Shown here in pieces: positions 53,397-62,412 of a DNA stretch of 64,000 bases. The notes beneath the pieces were generated by a model, which worked only from the letters and a program-made list of their open reading frames with translations, was not told the origin of the DNA and searched no databases. How positions within the stretch are numbered: position 1 is the stretch's first letter; every line of letters starts with the position of its first letter. Made by a program: the position numbers and the translations under genes. This stretch comes from Sulfobacillus sp. (GTDB lineage: Bacteria; Bacillota; Sulfobacillia; Sulfobacillales; Sulfobacillaceae). The DNA lies in NCBI GenBank assembly GCA_027309085.1, contig DAIDDL010000024.1, positions 1 through 64,000 of the forward strand, in the 5' to 3' direction.

Positions 53397-55820
53397 ATGA
53401 GGCTGGTGACACATAATCTGGTCAGCACTTTGCGCACACAGCTTAACCGGGCGCAAGGGGTCTATTGGCTGGTGGCATTTACGATGGCGTCGGGTGTCGA
53501 GCTCTTGCTGCCGGAGCTTCAAGAAGCTGCAGTGCGGGGCGCCGATATCAAGATTCTTACGGGAGATTACCTGTATGTTACCGAACCCGAAGCGCTGGCC
53601 AGGCTGCTAGCCGTCCTGCCGGAGGCTGAAATCCGCCTGTGGCAGAGCCGTGGCCAGTCATTTCATGCCAAGGCCTATCTGTTTGCACAGTCTGGCGAGG
53701 ATGATACCGTGATCGTGGGGTCGTCCAACTGGTCCGCATCGGCAATGACCAGCGGGGTTGAATGGAACCTCATGGTGCGAGACGCCTCGATTAACGGCCT
53801 GGAGCGATTCATGCGCCTGTTTTACGCTGACCGGACTGTGCCGCTCAACACGGTCACGCTGGCCCAGTATCAGAGGCAGTGGGAGCGGTTCCGCAAGAGC
53901 CACCCTGACTGGGCCAGGACATGGAGTGAAGGTGAGTCGGCGACGCTCATGTTTGATCCTGGAGAGGCCGCAGGCGCTTGCGATATTATCCCGGCCCGTC
54001 CGGAGGACCGGGCACCGATTCCGAGGCCTGTGCAGTCGGAGGCCCTGCTGGCCCTTTCTGCGACGCGTGAGGAAGGATACCGCAAGGCCCTGGTGGTTTT
54101 GCCGACGGGCCTCGGAAAAACGTATTTGGCGGCTTTTTTCGCGAAACAATTCCGGCGCATCTTGTTTGTGGCCCACCGGGAAGAGATTCTTCGCCAGTCC
54201 CTGCGGACTTTTCAGGACGTCATGCCGGAACGCCGCTTTGTGATGTATTCGGGACGCTCTGAAAAGACGCAGGACGGCATCTTCGCTTCGGTCTATACCC
54301 TTGCGGGAGAAGCCCACCGCAGAAGTTTTGGTCCTTCAGAGTTTGACTTGATTGTTGTGGATGAATTTCACCACGCCGCGGCCCAGTCATATATGCGCAT
54401 CCTGCAGCATTTCCAGCCCGAATTTCTGTTGGGGCTGACCGCCACGCCCGAACGGACTGACGGGCGTGACATCTTTGGACTGTGCGACGGCAACCTGGCC
54501 TACCAGCTTTCATTGTCAGAGGCAATCAACCGGGAATGGCTGGCTCCGTTCTGGTACGCCGGCGTATACGACCCGATTGACTACTCCCGGTTGCGCTGGC
54601 GGCAAACTCACTATGACGAGGAAGATCTGCTCCGCGCGCAGTTGGATTCTCATCATTCTGCGGCAGTTTTTCAGGCCTGGCAGGCGCATCGTCAGACGCG
54701 TACGTTGGGATTTTGCAGTTCAGTGCGCCATGCGGAATTTCTCGCGCAGGAATTTGCACAGCGCGGGGTCAATAGCACATGGGTTCATTCTGGCTCCGGA
54801 CGGGACAGGCGCCGCCAGGTCCTATCCGATCTGGCACAGGGCCGTCTCGATATTGTCTTCAGCGTCGACCTCTTCAACGAAGGCATTGATATTCCTTCGG
54901 TGGACACTATTTTGATGGTGCGTCCCACCGATTCGTCGATTGTGTTCATTCAGCAGCTGGGCAGGGGGCTGCGGCGCTCTCCTGGGAAAAGTTACTGTAG
55001 AGTCATCGATTTGATTGGAAATTACCGCAATGCGGATGCCAAGATCCGGTGGCTGGGAGTCAAGAATGCGGTGGCGCTGGCGGCGGGCGGGATAGAGGCC
55101 GTTAGAGCAGGATTGCCTCGCGCCTGCCGTTTGGACTTAGACCTCCAGGTGATCGACGTGCTGACGCGCCTGATCCGCCAGCAGACGCCGCGAAAGACTC
55201 TCGTGCTTCATGCCTACCAGCAAATGAAAGAGGACCTCGGACGCCCCCCGTCGTATTTGGAATTCCACTTGCGCGCGGGGATCGACTCACGGATGGTGCA
55301 TCAGGAATTTAAGGCTTATGCGGGGCTGAAAAGCGCTGCGGGAGACCTTACAGGCCATGAAGAGGCAGTGTGGGAGCGGTACCGTGAATGGATGCACGAG
55401 GTCGAGACCACCAGCATGGTCAAGAGCTATAAGATGGTCCTTCTCAAAGCCATGCTGGCGCGGGGGCCCCACAACTGGTGGGCACCCATCACACCGAAAG
55501 ACGCAGCCGGCTACTTTTACCGCTACCTTACCGCGGAGGAATACCGCAAGCGGACAGATTTCTCGGATAAGACCACGCGGGCCCTGTGGGAGTACCGGCA
55601 AGGTCCGGTGGCGAGCCTCATCCGCCGCATGCCCATGACCCAGTGGAGCAAAAGCAGCGCGGGGTGGGTCGTGCTGGATGCGGAGGGATTTCACATCCGG
55701 CTGGACAGCGCCGCCGCGGAGTCTCTCGCCACCCTGGCGGAGTGGACGACTGACGTGGCGGAGTACCGGCTGCACTGGTATTTTGAGCGCAAGGCACAGC
55801 TTCAGGGCGGTTCCCGGTGA
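53397..55820 (+). CDS. PLD nuclease-superfamily II helicase fusion
   Basis: The 807-residue product has an N-terminal PLD domain with one H-x-K site (QSFHAKAYLFAQ, about residues 88-99) and GSSNWSASAM. A superfamily II helicase follows: Walker A VVLPTGLGKTYLAAFFAK (about 232-250), FVAHREEILRQSLRTFQ, DEFHHAAAQS (about 321), LTATPERTD, STWVHSGSGRD, and QQLGRGLRRSPGKSYCRV (about 518). NYRNADAKIRWLG marks a known group of DUF3427-like helicases. The last 200 residues are helical with no known motif. It follows the MazG-like gene without a gap. Nuclease, helicase and nucleotide hydrolase together suggest phage or plasmid defence. Confidence 0.85.
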   Translation: MRLVTHNLVSTLRTQLNRAQGVYWLVAFTMASGVELLLPELQEAAVRGADIKILTGDYLYVTEPEALARLLAVLPEAEIRLWQSRGQSFHAKAYLFAQSGEDDTVIVGSSNWSASAMTSGVEWNLMVRDASINGLERFMRLFYADRTVPLNTVTLAQYQRQWERFRKSHPDWARTWSEGESATLMFDPGEAAGACDIIPARPEDRAPIPRPVQSEALLALSATREEGYRKALVVLPTGLGKTYLAAFFAKQFRRILFVAHREEILRQSLRTFQDVMPERRFVMYSGRSEKTQDGIFASVYTLAGEAHRRSFGPSEFDLIVVDEFHHAAAQSYMRILQHFQPEFLLGLTATPERTDGRDIFGLCDGNLAYQLSLSEAINREWLAPFWYAGVYDPIDYSRLRWRQTHYDEEDLLRAQLDSHHSAAVFQAWQAHRQTRTLGFCSSVRHAEFLAQEFAQRGVNSTWVHSGSGRDRRRQVLSDLAQGRLDIVFSVDLFNEGIDIPSVDTILMVRPTDSSIVFIQQLGRGLRRSPGKSYCRVIDLIGNYRNADAKIRWLGVKNAVALAAGGIEAVRAGLPRACRLDLDLQVIDVLTRLIRQQTPRKTLVLHAYQQMKEDLGRPPSYLEFHLRAGIDSRMVHQEFKAYAGLKSAAGDLTGHEEAVWERYREWMHEVETTSMVKSYKMVLLKAMLARGPHNWWAPITPKDAAGYFYRYLTAEEYRKRTDFSDKTTRALWEYRQGPVASLIRRMPMTQWSKSSAGWVVLDAEGFHIRLDSAAAESLATLAEWTTDVAEYRLHWYFERKAQLQGGSR

Positions 55821-55964
55821 ATGAAAAACCGCCTGCATCGTGGGGCCGCCGACATTTGGGCAAGGCGATGTCTTTATGAACTGGGACATGGCCCCGCAAG
55901 GCTTTGCATTATAGCGAATATTTGTTGCGGCGCCTTGGTGGCGGTGGTAGGATATCCATAGATT

Positions 55965-55983
55965 GTTAGGATTCTTTACTAAC
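55965..55983. promoter_or_regulatory. xyl operator candidate
   Basis: GTTAG (55965-55969) and CTAAC (55979-55983) form an inverted repeat with a 9-base spacer. It lies 18 bases before the regulator's start, between the likely promoter and the ribosome site AGGAGG. Known XylR operators are similar AT-rich dyads with TTAG/CTAA ends. Confidence 0.45.
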
Positions 55984-56001
55984 TCTCTTTAGGAGGACGT
56001 T

Positions 56002-57180
56002 ATGCAGCGGCCCAACAAAGCTGATTTGCTGACGGTGCGGCGTAGCAATCGCCAAGTCATCGTGGATGCGGTGAGGCGGGGCGGGCCGATTTCCCGGGCT
56101 GAGCTGTCGCGGCGATCTCAGCTGAGCAAGGTGACGGTGTCGGATGTGGTGGAGGATCTGATCGGTGAGGGATATCTTCGCGACATTGGCCCCGGACCCG
56201 CGGATGTGGGACGCAAACCGACTCTTCTTGAATTTGTCGGCGTATCGGGATTTGTCGCCGGACTGGAAATCGCACCTCAGTACCTCCGCGTCATTCTGAC
56301 GGATTTGATGGGGGAGGCCGTGTGCGGGGATCAGCGCAATATCGCTGTGGGCAGTTCCCAGGAGCTTTTGGCGGCCGTGTGCGCGCTAATCAGCCACATG
56401 CGGTCTTGTATGCCCAACAGTCCTTATCAGCTGCTGGGGGTTGGGGTGGCGGTCAGCGGGCTCGTCGATTACAAGGAGGGCACGGTGCTGTCGGCGCCCA
56501 ACATGCCATGGGCGCCGCTTTCGCTGCGGGACCTAATCGAAGGTTGCCTAGAGGTCCCTGCGATTATTGACAATGAGGCCAATGCGGCAATGTGGTATGA
56601 GCATTTGCAGGGTGAGGCGCAAAATCTGGAGCATGCGGTGTACCTCAGCGCCGGGTATGGTCTGGGGGCTGGCATACTGGCGCAAGGGTCTCTCTACCGC
56701 GGCAGCAGCGGGCTGGCGGGGGAGATGGGACACATGATTGTGGAACAACATGGGCTGGCCTGCTCTTGTGGCAACCGCGGGTGTTGGGAAATGTATGCAT
56801 CGGAAAAGGCCTTGCGGCGGCTGCTCGGCGAGCCATTCAGCTCTCCAGGCGCCCCTCCGGAGAATTTTACGCGGCATGTGGTCCAGTCGGCTCGTGACGG
56901 CGACAACCGGGCCCAAGAGTCTCTAAGGACTGTGGGACAGTCCTTGGGCCAGGGGATTGTCAATATTGCCAGCATCTTGAACCCGCAAATGGTGGTGTTG
57001 GGCAACGTGCTGGCCGAGGCATGGGAATTTCTTTATCCAGAAATTGTAGAGGCGCTGGATGGCCAGGGGCTGTCCCCGGTCACCCAAAATGTTTCAGTGC
57101 GGAGGGCGCGGAATTATCGCGATGCGGTGGTGAAAGGGGCAGCGGCGCTGGCGTGTGAAGCGTCCGTCGCCAAGATTTGA
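56002..57180 (+). CDS. xylR: XylR-like ROK-family repressor
   Basis: ROK repressors combine a winged helix with a sugar-kinase-like domain. The 392-residue product starts KADLLTVRRSNRQVIVDAVR and RGGPISRAELSRRSQLSKVT (winged helix). It continues with LLGVGVAVSGLVDYKEGTVL, IIDNEANAAMWYEHLQGEA, VYLSAGYGLGAGILAQGSLY, GLAGEMGHMIVEQHGLACSC and GNRGCWEMYAS, which gives the Cys/His zinc motif of the family. A xylose isomerase and a xylulokinase gene follow, so XylR is the natural name. AGGAGG precedes ATG 56002. Confidence 0.87.
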   Translation: MQRPNKADLLTVRRSNRQVIVDAVRRGGPISRAELSRRSQLSKVTVSDVVEDLIGEGYLRDIGPGPADVGRKPTLLEFVGVSGFVAGLEIAPQYLRVILTDLMGEAVCGDQRNIAVGSSQELLAAVCALISHMRSCMPNSPYQLLGVGVAVSGLVDYKEGTVLSAPNMPWAPLSLRDLIEGCLEVPAIIDNEANAAMWYEHLQGEAQNLEHAVYLSAGYGLGAGILAQGSLYRGSSGLAGEMGHMIVEQHGLACSCGNRGCWEMYASEKALRRLLGEPFSSPGAPPENFTRHVVQSARDGDNRAQESLRTVGQSLGQGIVNIASILNPQMVVLGNVLAEAWEFLYPEIVEALDGQGLSPVTQNVSVRRARNYRDAVVKGAAALACEASVAKI

Positions 57181-57294
57181 CCGGGTCCCCTGTGCCAATG
57201 GTGATGGTGGTAGAAAAGCATTACCGGAGCCCGTCTGGGGATCACACTGCGGAGTCTTGGGCAACACGACAGGTTAATGAGAGGATGGATCAGG

Positions 57295-58428
57295 ATGGAA
57301 GAGAAGCGCTGGATTCCGACCCCAGCCGACCAGTTCACGTTTGGGTTGTGGACGGTGGGCAACCGGGGACGAGACCCTTTTGGCGATGCGGTGCGTGAGT
57401 CTATTCCCCCCACGACCACGGTCAAGGAGTTAAGCCGCCTCGGGGCCTATGGAGTCACTTTGCACGATAACGACTTGGTGCCGGAAGATGCGAGCCTAGC
57501 GGAGCATGACCGCATTGTCAAGCAGTTCCAAGCCGCTCTGTCAGATTACCACATGGCTGTCCCGATGGTGACAGTCAATCTGTTTTACGACCCGGTTTTC
57601 AAAGATGGGGCGCTGACCTCGTCCGCGAAGCCCGTCCGCACGTATGCCATAGAGAAAGCCCAGCGGGCTATTGACCTCGGTGTGCAGCTGGGTGCCAGAA
57701 TTTTTGTGCTGTGGGGTGGCCGGGAAGGATCAGAAACGGATGCAGCCCGGGACCCGCGCCAGGCATTTTCCCATTACCGGGATAGTCTCAACGCCCTGAC
57801 GTCATACATCAGGGGGAGTCATTATGATATGAAGATCGCGCTGGAAGCCAAGCCTAATGAGCCGCGCAGCGACATTTACCTACCCTCCACAGGCGCTATG
57901 CTGGCGTTTATTCAGACCTTGGACCACCCCGAACTGGTGGGCGTCAATCCCGAACTAGCTCACGCCAAAATGGCTGGCCTCAACCCGGTCCATGAAGTGG
58001 CGCAGGCTATCGACGCTGGCAAACTGTTCCATATTGACCTGAACGACCAGCGCATCGGACGGTTCGATCAGGACTTGCGGTTTGGTTCAGACGATCTCAA
58101 AGGCGCCTTTTACCTCGTCAAACTCTTGGAGGACAGCCATTATGCGGGGCCGCGCCACTTTGACGCCCACCCCTACCGCACCGAGGATTACGCAGGTGTC
58201 TGGGATTTCGCGGCTGGGTGCATGCGCAGTTATTTGATTTACCGGGACCGTGCGCAACAATTCGCCCGCGATCCTGACATACAGGAGATGCTGCAGGCGA
58301 TAGAGCGGCTGAATGCGGACGAGACGGTGATCCGGTCGGCAGAGGACAGGAAGCGGTGGGGTCAGCATGGATATGCCTATGAGAAGCTGGACCAATTGGT
58401 CAATGAGTTGATTTTAGGCGTGCGCTAG
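57295..58428 (+). CDS. xylA: Xylose isomerase
   Basis: XylA converts D-xylose to D-xylulose with two divalent metals. The 377-residue product is the short, actinobacterial (class I) type: TPADQFTFGLWTVGNRGRDP, ELSRLGAYGVTLHDNDLVPE with the catalytic His, FVLWGGREGSE, ALEAKPNEPRSDIYLP with metal Glu and Lys, and GKLFHIDLNDQRIGRFDQDL. Start ATG 57295 is chosen because GAGAGGAT fits it; ATG 57277 has no ribosome site. It follows xylR by 114 bases. The class I form in a Firmicute-like genome suggests transfer or common thermophile ancestry. Confidence 0.92.
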   Translation: MEEKRWIPTPADQFTFGLWTVGNRGRDPFGDAVRESIPPTTTVKELSRLGAYGVTLHDNDLVPEDASLAEHDRIVKQFQAALSDYHMAVPMVTVNLFYDPVFKDGALTSSAKPVRTYAIEKAQRAIDLGVQLGARIFVLWGGREGSETDAARDPRQAFSHYRDSLNALTSYIRGSHYDMKIALEAKPNEPRSDIYLPSTGAMLAFIQTLDHPELVGVNPELAHAKMAGLNPVHEVAQAIDAGKLFHIDLNDQRIGRFDQDLRFGSDDLKGAFYLVKLLEDSHYAGPRHFDAHPYRTEDYAGVWDFAAGCMRSYLIYRDRAQQFARDPDIQEMLQAIERLNADETVIRSAEDRKRWGQHGYAYEKLDQLVNELILGVR

Positions 58429-58930
58429 GCGGCGGTGACCCGTGGCGCTCCGGGATGCCTGCGGAGCTAGCCGCTTGGGGAGGTTGTAACTGCTACTAAT
58501 TGCTGAGAAATCATAAGTTCCGTGCGCACCTTGCCAATCAGGGGCACTGTCGTCTCGGCGGACTCACGCGCTCATATGCCCCAAGATGTAGCTGGTGTTG
58601 TCAGGGCGCGGTGTCTGCATGCCCGTGTCTCAACACGAAAGCCACGAAATGTAGGGAATTGGGCCACAACTCGGACGTCTGGCAGCGTGCCGGGCAGAGC
58701 AACACTGGACAGTGGGACATGGATCCCCAGCGGTGGGAGGGGCGGCCCGCCCCGCCGATCAATAGTGCGGGAGCGGCCCTCCAGCGGACGAATCTTGTGA
58801 GATCCATGCCTCCGCAAGACAGTGACACTCTAATGATGGACTTGCGAGGTTTTTTAACCAGGATGCTAGGGCGTGCAGGTATTTTGCGCCAAGAACAGCA
58901 AGCCTGGAGAAAGCATGCGGAGGTGGGGCA
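58429..58930. other. Long spacer between xylA and xylB
   Basis: No gene or known family is seen in 500 bases on either strand. xyl genes are normally close together, so this may be an insertion that has since decayed. The last 20 bases contain the xylB ribosome site GGAGGTGGGG. Confidence 0.4.
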
Positions 58931-60376
58931 GTGGAAGATGCCTATATTGGACTAGATGTCGGCACTCAGGGCATGAAAGGCGTGGTGGTCGACACACGCG
59001 GACTTGTGATGCGCAGTGCGTTTTCTGCCTATCCGACACAGAGCCCGGCGCCAGGTTGGCAGGAACAGCACCCGCAGGATTGGCTGAAGGCCTATGACGA
59101 GGTTTTGCAGCAGTTGGTGGAGGGACATTTGCCTGTCCGGTTTGCGGGAATTGGGTTTACTGGGCAAATGCACACAACCGTGGTGTCGGATGGCCAAGGA
59201 CACCCGCTGCGGCCGGCGATTCTGTGGTCCGACACCCGCGCGGCTTCTTACGGTGCGGCCCTCGAGCACAGATTCGGATTGGAGGCGCTGCTGCGCATGA
59301 CTGGCAACAAACCCCTCGCGAACTTTTCCCTGCTGCGTCTGCTGTGGCTGCAAGACCACGAACCCGCTTTGTTTGCCCAAATTCAGCAGGTGGCAGTGGC
59401 GAAAGACTGGGTGCGCAATCAGGTCACAGGGACGTTTGTGTCTGAGGTGACCGATGCCTCAGGAACGTATCTATTCGACGTGGAACACCGGCAGTGGGCC
59501 ACTTCGTGGATGAAGGACTTGGCCATCTTGCCGGGGTGGTGGGCGGATGCAGTGGAATCAGCCACGGTCGTGGGGAGCCTGACTCGGGGACCAGAACAAC
59601 TGCTGGGTCTCCCTGTAGCTGCCGGGGCGGGAGATCAAGAGGCCAGCGCAGTGGGTACTGGGCTGGCTAGCGAACGCGAACTGGGAATATCGCTGGGAAC
59701 TTCCGGGGTGGTCTTTTGGCCGCGAGGCAGATTTTCCGTGCCCCCTCACCCTTCGGTTCATGCCTTCTGTCACGTGGTTCCGCAGATGTGGCACTGGATG
59801 GCTGTCACTCAGTCTGCCGCCCTGTCACTGCGATGGTACCGCGATGCCTTAGCCCCGTCACTTTCCTACAAAGATCTGGACCAGCTGGCTTTGACGAGCC
59901 CGGCTGGGAGTCAGGGTCTGTTATTCTTTCCCTATTTGCAGGGAGAGCGTGCGCCGCTGATGAATGCGGCCGCGCAAGGAACGTTTATGGGACTGCGGCC
60001 TGTCCACACGTCCGGAGACTTAGTGAGGGCTGTTATGGAGGGCGTCGTGTTCAGTCTCTACCATGCATGGATGGTGATGCAGCCTGCCCAGCAGGCGCCG
60101 CTTGACAGAATGGTGGCCACGGGCGGCGGGGCGCTAAGCGGGTTGTGGATGCAAATTTTGGCCGATGTGTTTAGGAGCCAGGTGACCGTGGTGGGAGATC
60201 CCGGCGCGGCTGTCGGGGCTGCATGGCTGGCGTACTGGGCTCTTCGTGGGCAGTCGGCGGTCCTTCCCCTGGATGTGCGGGTCACGCGGGACCCTAGCCC
60301 AGACCAGACCTTGTACCATACCCGCTTTCAAGAATACCGGATGATGGCCGAAAAGCTTAACGCGATTTGGGTGTGA
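58931..60376 (+). CDS. xylB: Xylulokinase
   Basis: XylB phosphorylates D-xylulose for the pentose phosphate pathway. The 481-residue FGGY-family kinase starts at GTG 58931 with AYIGLDVGTQGMKGVVVDT (phosphate 1 motif). It has GIGFTGQMHTTVV, LWSDTRAASYGAAL, VAVAKDWVRNQVTGTFVSEV, AAGAGDQEASAVGTGLA with the catalytic Asp, ISLGTSGVVFWPRG, and MVATGGGALSGLWMQILAD. It completes the xylR-xylA-xylB set. No xylose transporter is in the window. Confidence 0.92.
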   Translation: MEDAYIGLDVGTQGMKGVVVDTRGLVMRSAFSAYPTQSPAPGWQEQHPQDWLKAYDEVLQQLVEGHLPVRFAGIGFTGQMHTTVVSDGQGHPLRPAILWSDTRAASYGAALEHRFGLEALLRMTGNKPLANFSLLRLLWLQDHEPALFAQIQQVAVAKDWVRNQVTGTFVSEVTDASGTYLFDVEHRQWATSWMKDLAILPGWWADAVESATVVGSLTRGPEQLLGLPVAAGAGDQEASAVGTGLASERELGISLGTSGVVFWPRGRFSVPPHPSVHAFCHVVPQMWHWMAVTQSAALSLRWYRDALAPSLSYKDLDQLALTSPAGSQGLLFFPYLQGERAPLMNAAAQGTFMGLRPVHTSGDLVRAVMEGVVFSLYHAWMVMQPAQQAPLDRMVATGGGALSGLWMQILADVFRSQVTVVGDPGAAVGAAWLAYWALRGQSAVLPLDVRVTRDPSPDQTLYHTRFQEYRMMAEKLNAIWV

Positions 60377-60449
60377 ACTTCTCGGATGGCGCATGATACA
60401 ATGGCCACAGGTTTGACGTAGAACTTACGGGGAAAGACGGGGATATATC

Positions 60450-62024
60450 GTGGCGGCGTCCATAAATCTGACGGCTCTGCACGACAAAATGATGCATAAG
60501 CTCTTGCCCAATGACATTGCAGAGGGGTTGCGCAACGCGCGGCGCGGGCGTATCCAGCAGATTCACGTCACGGGGCAGGTGATTACTGCTGTGGTGGGGG
60601 GCGCTCAGAAATTTCGGGTCAGCCTGGATGCGGAGCGTTTTCCCGAAAATTGCTCCTGCTCCTGCCTTTCCACAAAACCTTGCAGCCATATGGCTACGGT
60701 GCTTTATACTGTGGACGAGAGTCTGAAACCCTCTCCGGCCGTGCTGAAGGCCCTCAAGCCCTCGGCCGCTGCCGTCTCCCCCCATCCACAGCGCCAGTTC
60801 GTTCCGGCGGAGCCTCCCGACATCATTTCGCCGAAGCCCGGTCAGCCCCAAGCTTGGTCCCGCTATTTTGCCGATGCTGCCCAGCGGGTGGGGGGTATCC
60901 AACAGTTGATGGCGGACCGTAATGAATTCACAAGGTTCCAAAGTCAGGTGATGGGGATCTCGGATGCTTGGAGGGGCCCCAGCCGGACAGCTTATGCGGT
61001 CATGGCTGAGTTCTTTTTCCTCCAAGCTTTGATGAACAGGACACCCCAAAAACGGGTCAATCCGCGGTGGGCTGGAGCCTACGGCATCAGCGCCACCGAT
61101 GGACTGATGGATAACGGGTTGCGGAGAATTGACAGGGCTCTCATGTCGGTCCTGCCCAGCGAGCGCGATGCATTGAGAACCACCTACGGCCTCATTTTAG
61201 CCGAGGGAGCCCGCGTGATGGTAGGGCTGCCTCCCCAGATAGCGCACCTAGGAGCCGCCACTTACCGGAAACTATGGACTGAAGTTCTGATTCCCACTGA
61301 CCTGCTCCAGCGCGAGGTGCGGTGGCTGAAGACCCGTCTGCAGCAGTTGCCCGCGCAACCGCGAAGTCCAGTGGCCGACGTTCTCGCCTTTCTCTACATG
61401 CTGGCAGGCGAAGATCACCAGTCATGGGCATTGCTGGCTGATGTTCACGCCTCCCAACGCTTTATGGTGGCCGAACCCATACTTTCCAGACTGGAAGGGG
61501 ACTCCCCGCAGCGGATGTATATTTGGATGAAGCATTTGAGCGCTTCGTCAACGCTCTATGACCCCGACATGGTGTTGGCCTGCCAGCATTGGGCTTCTCT
61601 GGTGGAAAAATATCCGGAGGCCACTGCGGACTATGAGAACTACCTGGTAAACCACCTGCCATACAGTGAAAACGCCTACCACCACTACCTGTTGCAAGCA
61701 GGCCGTTTTCGCGACTGGGCCGAACGTTATTTATTGGAGGAGGTACTGCCGCCAGATATCCCGCGTGATGAGATGCGCATGGTGGAAGACGGGTCACGAC
61801 ATACGCTGCTGCCCCTCTATCATCAAGCCGTCGTACGCCACATCATGCAGAAAAACCGCACAGCCTATAAAGTGGCCGTCAAGTTGTTGGCCAAACTCCG
61901 GGCCCACTACCGCCGGCTGAAGCGGGAGGGTGAATGGCACCGGTTCATTGCGAAATTTCTGCAAGAGCATGCCCGGCAGCACGCGTTGATTGAGGAATTG
62001 AAGGCAGGCAGACTGATAGATTGA
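60450..62024 (+). CDS. SWIM zinc-finger protein
   Basis: SWIM domains bind DNA or protein through a C-x-C-x(n)-C-x-H zinc site. It is seen here as ENCSCSCLSTKPCSHMATVLY at about residues 67-87. The 524-residue product then has a Pro-rich linker and a long helical region (NRTPQKRVNPRWAGAYGISA, NENYLVNHLPYS-type segments, RAHYRRLKREGEWHRFIAKF). In Bacillus and other Firmicutes such proteins are often encoded next to a SNF2-type helicase; none is seen here. GTG 60450 is the start, with GGGGAAAGACGGGGA upstream. The function is unknown; a partner of a remote helicase is possible. Confidence 0.75.
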   Translation: MAASINLTALHDKMMHKLLPNDIAEGLRNARRGRIQQIHVTGQVITAVVGGAQKFRVSLDAERFPENCSCSCLSTKPCSHMATVLYTVDESLKPSPAVLKALKPSAAAVSPHPQRQFVPAEPPDIISPKPGQPQAWSRYFADAAQRVGGIQQLMADRNEFTRFQSQVMGISDAWRGPSRTAYAVMAEFFFLQALMNRTPQKRVNPRWAGAYGISATDGLMDNGLRRIDRALMSVLPSERDALRTTYGLILAEGARVMVGLPPQIAHLGAATYRKLWTEVLIPTDLLQREVRWLKTRLQQLPAQPRSPVADVLAFLYMLAGEDHQSWALLADVHASQRFMVAEPILSRLEGDSPQRMYIWMKHLSASSTLYDPDMVLACQHWASLVEKYPEATADYENYLVNHLPYSENAYHHYLLQAGRFRDWAERYLLEEVLPPDIPRDEMRMVEDGSRHTLLPLYHQAVVRHIMQKNRTAYKVAVKLLAKLRAHYRRLKREGEWHRFIAKFLQEHARQHALIEELKAGRLID

Positions 62025-62412
62025 CTCTGCAGGAGGTGCTGAACCGTTTTCGGCACCCGGCACCCGGAGGACACGCCGCTTGCGGCGGGCAGGGGGGGAA
62101 CGCGAGATGGCGGAAGGCCGTTGGTCCCGAGACCCACGACTGTTGCGCGATAGCTGGGAAAGGAGTCGTGATTATGCATAGGACTGGTATTGAAGGCGGG
62201 CTGACCGCATGGGCTCCATCCTATGCAATGAGCCGCCTAGGAGACTATGCGGGTTATGGCTCGGGCACCTGCCGGCGGTTGTGTCCGCCGCTCACAGGAG
62301 AGGCGCCTTCACCCGGGGATTGGCCGGCGCGGCTATGGTGCCGGAAACCTTCGATCTCGCTAGCTGCGTGGTTCCCTGCTCGGACCGTCACCCTGGAAAG
62401 CTGGGCGGTGTA
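62025..62412 (+). other. Spacer with an unassigned open frame
   Basis: A frame of 130 codons (62021-62413) starts at a TTG overlapping the SWIM gene stop and reads MTLQEVLNRFRHPAPGGHAA, but the rest is rich in Ala, Gly, Arg and Cys and lacks a motif. The region is GC-rich, with several small hairpins. I considered a riboswitch for the next gene but found no known conserved core. Confidence 0.3.

Noticed and set aside
53658-54317. 219-residue leftward ORF inside the helicase gene
   Set aside because: Shadow of the PLD-helicase gene, with no ribosome site or motif.
62025-62412. Riboswitch upstream of the ornithine cyclodeaminase family gene
   Set aside because: I compared the region by eye with cobalamin, guanidine-I and M-box cores and saw none of their conserved blocks.
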